Source: Bacillota bacterium
Lineage (GTDB): Bacteria; Bacillota; Bacilli; Bacillales; Cytobacillaceae
NCBI GenBank assembly: GCA_023389895.1
Contig: JAEWDX010000341.1
Span: 1-6,975, forward strand
Direction of reading: 5' to 3'
DNA length: 6,975 bases
The notes under the pieces were generated by a model. It was given only the letters and a program-made list of their open reading frames with translations. It did not search any database and had not been told where the DNA came from. Of the stretch, positions 1 through 6,743 are shown one piece after another. The translations under genes were made by a program, and so were the position numbers. Within the stretch, counting starts at the first letter, position 1. Each line of letters opens with the position of its first letter.

Positions 1-121
1 CTAGCTTCGGCTCCTAGCCCCTCGAGGTCATAAGCCAATCCATCATGAAGGTTAAAGAACAACCTTCACGCTGGCTCGTCTTATGCTTGTCGGGGCTATG
101 CAGTCGCCTCAGCTTTTCTTT
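1..121 (+). repeat. Structured intergenic repeat-like element (Bacillus interspersed-repeat type)
   Basis: This stretch folds as one long imperfect hairpin with nested stems. AGCT at 3-6 pairs with 111-114, and GGC at 9-11 with GCC at 106-108. AGCCCC at 16-21 pairs with GGGGCT at 92-97. CATAAG at 29-34 pairs with CTTATG at 80-85, CCA at 35-37 with TGG at 72-74, and GAAGGTT at 47-53 with AACCTTC at 61-67, closing a 7-nt loop. It ends in a T-rich run (114-121). From memory, the AGCCCCTCGAGGTCATAAGC segment and the matching right arm resemble an intergenic element found in many copies in Bacillus-type genomes; I could not check copy number. The left end may be cut by the window edge. It could act as a terminator-like structure, a REP/MITE-like element or a transcribed RNA. 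The fold is seen directly; the family assignment is recollection. Confidence 0.65.
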
Positions 122-141
122 GTTAAGTGAAAAGCCTTTAC

Positions 142-153
142 AAACTATAGTTT
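142..153. promoter_or_regulatory. 12 bp perfect palindrome, possible operator
   Basis: AAACTATAGTTT is its own reverse complement. It sits in the loop of the inverted repeat at 126-189 and overlaps the -10 region of a weak minus-strand promoter candidate. Symmetry of this kind is typical of dimeric repressor operators, but AT-rich palindromes of this length also occur by chance. I do not recognise it as the site of a named regulator. Confidence 0.3.
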
Positions 154-177
154 ACCGAGAACAATGTTACAAGTCAA
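149..177 (-). promoter_or_regulatory. Weak candidate sigma-A-type promoter pointing left
   Basis: On the minus strand TTGACT (177-172) is five-sixths of a -35 consensus. After 17 nt it is followed by TAAACT (154-149), a four-sixths -10. It would direct transcription leftward through the repeat-like element and out of the window, away from the operon. Its -10 overlaps the palindrome at 142-153. In AT-rich intergenic DNA such matches are common by chance, so this is a suggestion only. Confidence 0.2.
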
Positions 178-189
178 GGCGTTTTCACT

Positions 190-292
190 ATTCTATGATC
201 TAGCAAAAACGTCTTAGCCTGCGTACAAGAGTACAGCGACAGGATAGGGAGGCTTCATCAGCGATACATTGTCCGGCCAAAAGTGGAGTTTT
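190..292. other. Intergenic stretch without a recognisable gene
   Basis: No open frame with a ribosome-binding site is evident on either strand. Only short complementary segments are visible: AGCCT at 216-220 with AGGCT at 250-254, GTAC at 223-226 with GTAC at 231-234, and ACAATGT at 161-167 with ACATTGT at 266-272. AAAAACGTC occurs twice in direct orientation, at 205-213 and 296-304. These could be parts of a larger folded RNA or decayed element, but they are individually weak. No tRNA or recognisable riboswitch was seen. Confidence 0.4.
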
Positions 293-315
293 TGAAAAAA
301 CGTCGTGTTTTTTCA
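293..315 (-). terminator. AT-rich hairpin just after the operon, possible weak terminator
   Basis: TGAAAAAAC (293-301) and GTTTTTTCA (307-315) are perfect 9 bp inverted arms around a 5-nt loop, seven nucleotides past the stop codon of the last operon gene. Read leftward, the descending arm itself supplies six consecutive T residues. Read rightward, a T5 run follows at 316-320. The stem has only two internal G-C or C-G pairs, so it is weaker than a typical intrinsic terminator. The inverted repeat at 126-189 or the element at 1-121 may do the actual termination. Confidence 0.4.
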
Positions 316-321
316 TTTTTA

Positions 322-3099
322 TTACTTCCTTCGACTTTTTGCTTCAAGCAGTCTTTTCATTCTTTCCTCACGCTCTTCAGCTGTTATTTCTTCACGTTTT
401 GGTTGTTTTTTCTTAAGCCGTTGTTTTTTCTGACTTGATGAATTGATTGTTATTGTTTCAGATGTTTCATTTGTAGCCGATTCAATAGATTTTCCCTGTT
501 TTTGTTTGGCTGACTGAAGTTTTTCTATCATTCTCTGTTTTCCACTTTTCTCGATTAATGATTCGTTCTTTTTTGCAAATTTATTTCTAAGCAATGCGAT
601 CAATCCGAATCGACGGATGGCAATTTCAATAAAAAAGAGTAGGAACGTCGCTAACAGAAGCCATTCGCTTATTGGCTGAACTTTGTTTGTCTTTACATGC
701 AGCGGACGAAACGCATCCTTTTCAGCAGCACGCATTTTCCCACCTGTCATCATCGATAATTCTTTCAATAAACTTTCATTTGGACCATCTAGTAAATATT
801 CATCTGAATATGGAATCGTAAAACCAGTTTGATAGGTTAGGATTTGCCCATTTTGATCAGTCTGTTTAATACTTATGAAATACATGCCGGATTGATTAGG
901 AATAGCAACTTCATATTTACCTGGTGCGACAAGCTTTGTATTCGTATTTATTATCTGTCCACTCTCTGAAATAAGTGCCGCTTCAAGCGGCAGCGATTGC
1001 TTTCTAGCTGACTCAAGTATGAGCTTCGAATTGCCTGCTTCTTTTGTGAAGGAAATTCGAACTGGTTCACTATCATATTGTGGCAATGTTTTCGTTACTA
1101 TCTGGTTGATAAACAATGGCCAGTTTTGCCAGCGAACCCAATCCCCTGACCATTTGCCAGAAAAATCAGAGGTGAATGCGATCGTATAGCCCAACCCATA
1201 TTGCCATTCTGCAAGTATTGGGTCTTCTTTTTTACTTAAAATTGGAACTTGCGCCCTTGATTTTGGTGTTGTCGCTATATAAGCATTCATTTGCGGGATT
1301 CCAGCCGCAAATAAACGGGACCAATCAAGAAAAGGCTGTATATTAGGATAGAACGGATTATCCTCAATATATGTTCTTGTTGCCATTACTGTTTCTCGTG
1401 ATAGAATACTCGGAATGACGGAAGAATCAGTAACATCATAAAATCGTCCTGTTCCCATTGACGCTAGCTCCTCCAAAAGCCCCCGATCTGCGTCACTTCC
1501 TAGAGCAACCGTTGAAAGAGTAATATTTTTTTCTTTCCCTTCTGCAATTATACTTTCATAGTCCCCGCCGGGAGCTTGCCCGTCAGTCAACAAGATAATA
1601 TGCTTTCTTTGCAGATTTAAATCCGCAAGCTCCTCGTAAGCTAATTGCAGCGATGAAAAAATCTCCGTTCCCCCGCCTGGTGTAACCCTGCTAATTTTCT
1701 CAGCGGCTTCCTTTTTATCCTTCAATGGCTCTGTATCGACGATGACCCATGGACGATCATCGAAGGCGATAAAACCAAGTGTATCCTCTTCACGCAATAA
1801 TTCTACCGACCTAGCAGCAGCTTCTTTCGCAAGCTCAAGCTTATTCCCTGCCATACTACCTGAACGATCCATTACGATCATCAATCCGAGCGAAGGCATT
1901 TCTTTCTTCCCTTTTATATCCATATCAACTGGAAGGAGCCGTTCAATCGGTGTTTTAAAATAGCCACCTAATCCAAAACTCTCTTCTCCTCCAGCCATTA
2001 TGAAGCCGGTACCAAACTCTTTCACTGCCCGTTCAATCATGTTCATTTGGTTTTCAGATAGGACAGTCGCCGGTACATTATTAAAAATAATCGATTGATA
2101 TTGCACATAACCGGATAATACCGTTGGGAGTTTTTCTACCCCAATCGCATCAACGATTACCCCCGACCCTACTAAAACAGGGGCAAGATTGCCTCCACCT
2201 TTGCCTTCAACAATGAGCACCTTGGGGGTTCCTTTTACGTCCGCAACCGAATACAACGTATTATTTTCAATAAAAGTATCATTTTCAGCAGCAATTTCCC
2301 CTTTATATACTGAGAGTCCAGACGTATTTGCTTGATGGGAAAAGGTGAAAACATTTTTCCCTTCCTTTACATCGACGATTTCTTTCAAAATTTCTTCGTT
2401 ATTAACAGAGAGACGAACGATTGCACTTTTATTTGTATTACTATTGATCGTTACAGTTATCGGGGCTTCTTCCCCTTTATAGAGCGATGGGGGCACATTC
2501 AACTCCAATAACGACATATCTTCACTCACTTCGTTTTTTAAGAGAATATAGTCTAGTTCAATATGACGATTTTTCAGAAGAATAGCCGCCTCTTTGCTGT
2601 TTCCAATTGTCTCATTTCCATCAGAAAATAAGACAATTCTTCCACTAGACTGACTTGGGATTAAGGAAGAGGCAAACTGAATTCCCGCCTCTAAATTTGT
2701 TTCTCCCTCATTGACTTTGCTATTAAACTGCTGAATAGACTTCCTCTCTACTCCAATATTTTGTTCTAAAGCAATATTTTCTCCTACGGTAACAACCGCA
2801 AATGCATCCTCTTTCTGTTTGTTCATAATGCTATTTTCAATCCATGCTAAAGCCTCATCATCTGTATGCTTTACGCTCGCAGATTGGTCTACAAGGAAAA
2901 TAACAGTCTCACCTTTTACTGGAAATAAGATTTGTGGAATCGTTAATGCTGTGATCAATAATGTAAAGATAAGCATTCTAATACTAGCGATCCAATAAGC
3001 CTCATTTGCCGTTTTTTTCTGTTTTAAAAACAAAAAGATCATCAAAATTGACGGAATAAGTAAAAGAAACAGAATGGGATATTTAAATTCGATGCCCAC
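322..3099 (-). CDS. Membrane-anchored double-vWA protein with GATase-like domain
   Basis: A 925-residue protein, last gene of the operon. Two N-terminal membrane helices (about 8-25 and 38-57) precede the first vWA domain. Its MIDAS is DQSAS (D71, S73, S75), with T134 and FSDG (D160). A beta-sandwich-like stretch (about 200-285) leads into a class I glutamine-amidotransferase-like fold (from about 292, with GFIMAGGEESFG at 365-376). There is no cysteine at the expected nucleophile position, so it is probably not an enzyme. A second, fully canonical vWA domain follows (DRSGS at 411-415, T478, TDG at 505-507). Residues about 630-672 resemble the end of the GATase-like part. A further sandwich-like region (680-765), one helix (812-828) and a Lys/Arg/Glu-rich tail (836-925) complete it. 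The start is GTG, preceded by GGGAGG at 9 nt, and overlaps the upstream gene by 17 bp. The bulk is predicted extracytoplasmic. It is a probable MoxR partner; the exact role is unknown. Confidence 0.9.
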   Translation of the reverse strand: MGIEFKYPILFLLLIPSILMIFLFLKQKKTANEAYWIASIRMLIFTLLITALTIPQILFPVKGETVIFLVDQSASVKHTDDEALAWIENSIMNKQKEDAFAVVTVGENIALEQNIGVERKSIQQFNSKVNEGETNLEAGIQFASSLIPSQSSGRIVLFSDGNETIGNSKEAAILLKNRHIELDYILLKNEVSEDMSLLELNVPPSLYKGEEAPITVTINSNTNKSAIVRLSVNNEEILKEIVDVKEGKNVFTFSHQANTSGLSVYKGEIAAENDTFIENNTLYSVADVKGTPKVLIVEGKGGGNLAPVLVGSGVIVDAIGVEKLPTVLSGYVQYQSIIFNNVPATVLSENQMNMIERAVKEFGTGFIMAGGEESFGLGGYFKTPIERLLPVDMDIKGKKEMPSLGLMIVMDRSGSMAGNKLELAKEAAARSVELLREEDTLGFIAFDDRPWVIVDTEPLKDKKEAAEKISRVTPGGGTEIFSSLQLAYEELADLNLQRKHIILLTDGQAPGGDYESIIAEGKEKNITLSTVALGSDADRGLLEELASMGTGRFYDVTDSSVIPSILSRETVMATRTYIEDNPFYPNIQPFLDWSRLFAAGIPQMNAYIATTPKSRAQVPILSKKEDPILAEWQYGLGYTIAFTSDFSGKWSGDWVRWQNWPLFINQIVTKTLPQYDSEPVRISFTKEAGNSKLILESARKQSLPLEAALISESGQIINTNTKLVAPGKYEVAIPNQSGMYFISIKQTDQNGQILTYQTGFTIPYSDEYLLDGPNESLLKELSMMTGGKMRAAEKDAFRPLHVKTNKVQPISEWLLLATFLLFFIEIAIRRFGLIALLRNKFAKKNESLIEKSGKQRMIEKLQSAKQKQGKSIESATNETSETITINSSSQKKQRLKKKQPKREEITAEEREERMKRLLEAKSRRK

Positions 3100-4855
3100 G
3101 ACGAAATACCTCCCATTCTATCGCAATGACTCCAAGAGCAAGGAGAGCAAACAGGAACCACAGCTTTTCATTTGGTCTTTCGGTTTTTCCCTTGTCAGCT
3201 AATTGAATTTCGTTTATCTTAAAGGCATTTTCCACATTCGCCTGCTTTTCTCGATCATCAAGAAGGACGGAAAAATAAGCTATATTCTCGCCAGAAACAG
3301 CCTGGTAGACCCCGGGAACTGATGGGGCTTTAAAGCTTGTTTTCGCTAAATCAAGTGTGTACAGATTTTCGTTGTCACTCGTGAAAATTTCCCACACTTG
3401 GTTTTTTTCATCAAAATTGATCCACTTTTCTTCATTAGGAGAGAAATAGCCAAGAAAATCGTTTTGTTGGGAAAGCCAATCATAGGCATTATAAAGGAAT
3501 ATCGGAAACCCAGGCTGTAGGGGCCAATCGGAATCACCTAAAGAAAAATTAATGATAATAATGGGTTGTCCATTTATGTTACCCGTCTGGATTAATGGAT
3601 GTTCTCCACTGCGCAAAATCGTTTCCCATTCACCCGCAAGCGGCTTTATCGCTGAATCAAGATAGATTTTTTCATAACCAACATACTGTAATAAGCGATC
3701 ATCTATTCCGATTACTTTTTCCGTCAGCTTTGTTTTTTCAGTATTATTGTTAAATAAAATGATTGGATCGTTTGGAATATTTTCGAAGGAATTTCCCTCC
3801 GTAACAATAATTCCATGTAAATTATTGCTTTTGAGATTTGCTAAATCCGTTCGAATTAATTCTGCCCCAATCGTTTGAAACCCTTTTACTGCAAAAGGAT
3901 TTAAATCACCAACCATATAAAGCTTTTGATTTGATTCCGTTAAAATAGATGTTGCTGAATTGTCTGCCATATAACCATCTTTATTCAAAATAACAGCCTC
4001 GTAATAAGGCTTGCTGCGAAGTGAGGGTATTTGCACTACATGTTGTTCATTTCCTTCAACGGTGATCTTTTTTTGAAAGAGGGTTTCATTTTCACTTTTT
4101 ACAACGAACTCTACTTCCTTGCTGCTTACCGCTTGATTCTCAATGACAGCAACGCCTAATAACTGGTCGTTGATTGATGCAACGCCAAATGAAAGCAATG
4201 AAAGATTAGCAACTGCTTCACCAATATTATAGACTTCAACATATTGCTCTTTCGCATCTTCATTCAATTGAGATTTTGTAACCCCGTCGGAAAAAATATG
4301 AATCCCTGTCTCCATGCTCGTTGAAAGTGATACTGCCAAAGCTAATGCTTTCTGTATATCCTCGTGTCCATATGACAATTCGATCTGATTAATTTGCTTT
4401 CGAATGACAGCTAAGTCCGTTTCCTGACTTAATAAAATTTTTGGCTTTTCGGAAGCCTCGATTATTGTAACCTCTTGACCGTCAATCTTCTCGACTAATT
4501 CAAAGGCTTTGTTTTTTGCAGCAAGAAAGCGAGTGCTGCCATCATATTCACTAGACATTGAGGCTGACGTGTCGATAATCATTATAATATGCTCACCACG
4601 TAAAGCATTTTCAAACCAAAGGGGCTTAACGAGTGCAAGCATTAAAAACAGTAAGGCGAAAAGTTGTAACCAAAATAATAGATTTTGCTGAAGCTTCTTT
4701 AACCATGGAGATGCTTGCCATTCATTCAACACTTGTTCCCATAAATAATTCGAGGAAATCGATTGCTCAACATACTGTTTCCGAAAAAAGTAAAACAAAA
4801 TGACAGCGATGATAAAAATAGTTAAAAGAAAAAAACTTGGATTTAGAAATGGCAT
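3083..4855 (-). CDS. BatA-like membrane protein with vWA domain
   Basis: A 590-residue protein. The N-terminus fits the aerotolerance-regulator (BatA) N-terminal pattern: a helix at about 6-24, a basic cytoplasmic loop, and a second helix at about 60-78. A vWA domain follows directly, with MIDAS DTSAS (D95, S97, S99) and FSDG (D190). The third MIDAS position is less clear, since the usual Thr region reads GHEDIQ (163-168). Beyond it lie a sandwich-like region (about 216-305), a Rossmann/GATase-like part (about 310-460) without catalytic residues, a second small beta-rich region, one helix (about 565-580) and a short basic end. This predicts N-terminus out, large domain out and C-terminus in. 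The ATG is 9 bp past the DUF58 stop, with TGAGGTG as ribosome-binding site. Its layout parallels that of the next gene. The vWA and membrane calls are firm; the Bat analogy is family-level knowledge and the function is unproven. Confidence 0.88.
   Translation of the reverse strand: MPFLNPSFFLLTIFIIAVILFYFFRKQYVEQSISSNYLWEQVLNEWQASPWLKKLQQNLLFWLQLFALLFLMLALVKPLWFENALRGEHIIMIIDTSASMSSEYDGSTRFLAAKNKAFELVEKIDGQEVTIIEASEKPKILLSQETDLAVIRKQINQIELSYGHEDIQKALALAVSLSTSMETGIHIFSDGVTKSQLNEDAKEQYVEVYNIGEAVANLSLLSFGVASINDQLLGVAVIENQAVSSKEVEFVVKSENETLFQKKITVEGNEQHVVQIPSLRSKPYYEAVILNKDGYMADNSATSILTESNQKLYMVGDLNPFAVKGFQTIGAELIRTDLANLKSNNLHGIIVTEGNSFENIPNDPIILFNNNTEKTKLTEKVIGIDDRLLQYVGYEKIYLDSAIKPLAGEWETILRSGEHPLIQTGNINGQPIIIINFSLGDSDWPLQPGFPIFLYNAYDWLSQQNDFLGYFSPNEEKWINFDEKNQVWEIFTSDNENLYTLDLAKTSFKAPSVPGVYQAVSGENIAYFSVLLDDREKQANVENAFKINEIQLADKGKTERPNEKLWFLFALLALGVIAIEWEVFRRGHRI
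3109..3114 (-). promoter_or_regulatory. Ribosome-binding site that decides a GTG start
   Basis: GGGAGG lies 9 nt before the GTG at 3099-3097 and inside the coding sequence of the upstream vWA gene. No ATG lies at comparable distance in this frame, and the GTG is followed at once by the hydrophobic anchor typical of the family, so GTG is the best start. Confidence 0.75.
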
Positions 4856-4860
4856 CGTCT

Positions 4861-4867
4861 CACCTCA
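4861..4867 (-). promoter_or_regulatory. Ribosome-binding site fused to the DUF58 stop codon
   Basis: TGAGGTG contains the TGA stop of the DUF58 gene and the GAGGTG Shine-Dalgarno for the BatA-like gene, whose ATG follows 5 nt later. A terminating ribosome would sit on the next initiation site, which favours translational coupling. Confidence 0.75.
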
Positions 4868-5731
4868 ATTCAGCAACCCTTTTCCAGAACAGTCGTGAAA
4901 CAAAATCGTTAAAACATCACGATTATCGCTTGCTAATAAATAGTGCCCACCAAATTTCCGACACATTCCTTCTAAATTATGATTATGCTCTTTTAATCTC
5001 TTTTCATAGCTTGCAAGAATGGCTGGACTCATACTTACATTTACCGCCACATCTGACTCGCAATCAATTAATTTCATATCGCCTGAAAAGCTCGGTTTGA
5101 GTTCCTCATCACTAAGAACTTGGATAAGCCAAAATTCCTGTTTAAATGCTGCCATTTTCTTGAGCAAAATTTCTACGTCTTCAAGTGGCTCTAAACCATC
5201 TGTAATCATGATCGTTAACTGCTGCTTCCGAGCAATAGTCTTCACTAATGTATGGAAATATTCATCTGTTTTGCCGATTTCCTCAAGGCTTAAAATTTCT
5301 AAAAACATTTTTCTACTGTAAACAGAGCCTTTTCGTTTAATCGGCTCGACTTTAGCGGACGAAACGGTAGAAAAATGTAGCCGATCCTCACTATTTAAGA
5401 CAATATAGCTAAATGCCGCGGCAAGCTGTTTCGCTAGCTGCCACTTTGAATTTACTTGTTTCATAGAGGATGTCGTGTCTAAATAGATGGCAATTGCTAA
5501 CTCCTGCTCATCTAAATAGCGCTTTATATAATGCTTATTCGTTCTCCCATACACATTCCAATCAATAAGCCTGACATCATCACCTGGTTGGTAAGAACGA
5601 AAATCAGAAAACTCTAAAGAAGAACCGAACTTGCCCGACTGTCTTGTGCCTTTATGAACGCCTCTTTTTTTTGTTTTAACAAGCAAACGCTTTCTTTGTA
5701 ATTTACTAATTAATGCTTGCTGTTTATTCAT
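4865..5731 (-). CDS. DUF58-family protein with vWA-like fold
   Basis: A 288-residue soluble protein with no membrane helix, shorter than DUF58 proteins that carry N-terminal helices. The DUF58 signature is clear: EFSDFRSYQPGDDVRLIDW (40-58), then the NVYGRTNKHYIKRY segment (59-72). A MIDAS-like motif, DTTSS (D85, T87, S89), follows, and ITDG at 176-179 supplies the later acidic residue. A threonine replaces the middle serine of the usual DxSxS, which may still bind metal. The basic N-terminal region (10-30) could contact nucleic acid, membrane or a partner, but this is speculative. The start ATG overlaps the MoxR stop as ATGA, with GGAGGAG about 10 nt upstream, indicating coupled translation. 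The pairing of MoxR with DUF58 is highly conserved in bacteria; the protein is presumed to be a MoxR co-factor or adaptor, with no known enzymatic activity. Confidence 0.92.
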   Translation of the reverse strand: MNKQQALISKLQRKRLLVKTKKRGVHKGTRQSGKFGSSLEFSDFRSYQPGDDVRLIDWNVYGRTNKHYIKRYLDEQELAIAIYLDTTSSMKQVNSKWQLAKQLAAAFSYIVLNSEDRLHFSTVSSAKVEPIKRKGSVYSRKMFLEILSLEEIGKTDEYFHTLVKTIARKQQLTIMITDGLEPLEDVEILLKKMAAFKQEFWLIQVLSDEELKPSFSGDMKLIDCESDVAVNVSMSPAILASYEKRLKEHNHNLEGMCRKFGGHYLLASDNRDVLTILFHDCSGKGLLN

Positions 5732-6726
5732 TCGTCTTTTGCTCCTCCATCTAAAAGATGGTCGATAATTATATCCGCAGTAATGCCATTTGCCTCCCCT
5801 TCAAAATTTACAATCAGCCGATGTCTTAATACTGATCTTGTCACATGTTTTAAATCGCCAATCGAAACATGATATCTCCCTAAGCACAGTGCTCTAGCCT
5901 TTGCCATACTGATTAAACTTTGAAGTCCGCGAGGGCCACTTCCATATTGAACATATTGCTTAACCATTTCAGGTGCATCTTCTAAATCTGGATGAGTTGC
6001 CGAAACAATTCCAACAGCATAATCAAGCATTTCATTTGAGACAAGAATTTCTTTCGCAAGCTTTTGTAGAAAAAGAACATCCTCAAGCGTCGCGATTTTT
6101 TGCAGTTTTACCATTTCCGGACCCGTTGTTCGGATAACGATTTCTTTTAATTCAGCTTTTGTCGGGTAGCGGACATTTACTTTACAAAGAAAGCGATCAG
6201 TTTGTGCTTCTGGCAATGGGTAAGTCCCTTCCATATCAAGCGGATTTTGCGTTGCGAGCACAAAGAATGGCTTTTCCATTTCCTTCGTCTCTCCCATCGT
6301 CGTTACCGTTTTCTCCCCCATTGCTTCTAACAGAGCACTTTGCGTTTTCGGAGTCGCTCGATTAATTTCATCCGCTAAAATAATATTGGCAAATATCGGA
6401 CCGTTATGAAAAACAAAATTTTGCCTACCTGACTCATCAGGTTGCAGTAGCATTGTTCCTGTAATATCAGAGGGCATTAAATCAGGTGTAAATTGGATTC
6501 TTGAGAAATCTAAATCAAGGCAGTCTGCGATCGTCTTAATGAGCATCGTTTTGCCGAGACCTGGCAGCCCTTCTAAAAGAACATGCCCGCCCGCAAAAAT
6601 GCTCCATAAAACTTGATCGATTACTTCCTCTTGCCCAACAATAAAGGATTGAATTTCTGTTTTTACTTTCGATATCGTTTCAGCAGCTAAAATAAACTGC
6701 TGTTCTTTTTCCAATGCTGTTGACAT
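5728..6726 (-). CDS. MoxR-family AAA+ ATPase
   Basis: A 332-residue protein, the usual size for a MoxR ATPase. Visible motifs in order are Walker A GLPGLGKT (53-60), Walker B IILADE (115-120), sensor 1 LATQNP (157-162), the PEAQTDRF segment with likely arginine finger R178, and sensor 2 GSGPRG (262-267, R266). The conserved spacing and the C-terminal helical lid region are complete, with no frameshift. MoxR proteins are generally viewed as ATP-driven oligomeric remodelling factors that mature or regulate client proteins through vWA partners. Here the vWA partners are encoded by the next three genes. The start ATG is 8 bp after the preceding stop codon, and its AAGGAGTG ribosome-binding site overlaps that stop. 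Bacillus subtilis has a comparable pair (yeaC-yeaD), but the downstream genes here differ, so no gene symbol is given. Confidence 0.95.
   Translation of the reverse strand: MSTALEKEQQFILAAETISKVKTEIQSFIVGQEEVIDQVLWSIFAGGHVLLEGLPGLGKTMLIKTIADCLDLDFSRIQFTPDLMPSDITGTMLLQPDESGRQNFVFHNGPIFANIILADEINRATPKTQSALLEAMGEKTVTTMGETKEMEKPFFVLATQNPLDMEGTYPLPEAQTDRFLCKVNVRYPTKAELKEIVIRTTGPEMVKLQKIATLEDVLFLQKLAKEILVSNEMLDYAVGIVSATHPDLEDAPEMVKQYVQYGSGPRGLQSLISMAKARALCLGRYHVSIGDLKHVTRSVLRHRLIVNFEGEANGITADIIIDHLLDGGAKDE
5741..5748 (-). promoter_or_regulatory. DUF58 ribosome-binding site inside the MoxR gene
   Basis: GGAGGAGC lies within the last codons of the MoxR gene, about 10 nt before the ATG that overlaps the MoxR stop as ATGA. 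It supports that ATG as the start. Confidence 0.7.
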
Positions 6727-6734
6727 CTAAAAAG

Positions 6735-6743
6735 TCACTCCTT
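6735..6743 (-). promoter_or_regulatory. MoxR ribosome-binding site overlapping the upstream stop
   Basis: AAGGAGTGA, read on the minus strand, holds the last codons and TGA of the upstream partial gene and also a near-consensus Shine-Dalgarno for the ATG at 6726. GGAG is 11 nt from the start. This indicates coupling of the two genes. Confidence 0.7.

Larger units (their letters stand above)
126..189. repeat. Long inverted repeat, 13 bp arms with one bulge
   Basis: The left arm, AGTGAAAA then GCCTT (126-138), is complementary to AAGGC, a bulged G181, then TTTTCACT (176-189). All 13 pairs are perfect apart from the single bulge. The enclosed loop of about 37 nt contains the palindrome at 142-153. 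It lies directly beside the repeat-like element on its left. It could be a transcript-end structure, the end of a small mobile element or a folded RNA. No coding sequence is associated with it, and no function can be assigned. Confidence 0.6.

Noticed and set aside
121..292. A tRNA, riboswitch or CRISPR in the left intergenic region
   Set aside because: No cloverleaf, no recognisable riboswitch core and no regularly spaced direct repeats; only inverted repeats of various lengths and one 9-nt direct repeat are seen.
1742..1963. Rightward 73-codon frame opposite the second vWA domain, and similar short frames at 4509-4691 and 6159-6365
   Set aside because: Low-complexity products antisense to conserved motifs of the vWA and AAA+ genes, with no independent evidence of coding.
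3346..3537. Leftward 63-codon frame inside the BatA-like gene
   Set aside because: It is in a different frame of the same strand within a continuous conserved gene; there is no sign of a frameshift or an internal gene.
4837..5321. Two rightward open frames (4837-5100 and 5019-5321) opposite the BatA-like/DUF58 junction and the DUF58 gene
   Set aside because: They lie antisense to well-supported coding sequence, show no recognisable domain and have no convincing ribosome-binding site; they are shadows of the real genes.
322..6726. A phage-defence MoxR-vWA conflict system
   Set aside because: Proposed defence systems with MoxR and vWA proteins normally include an effector such as a nuclease or other toxin. 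Here the vWA proteins are Bat-like membrane proteins and no effector domain is visible in the window.
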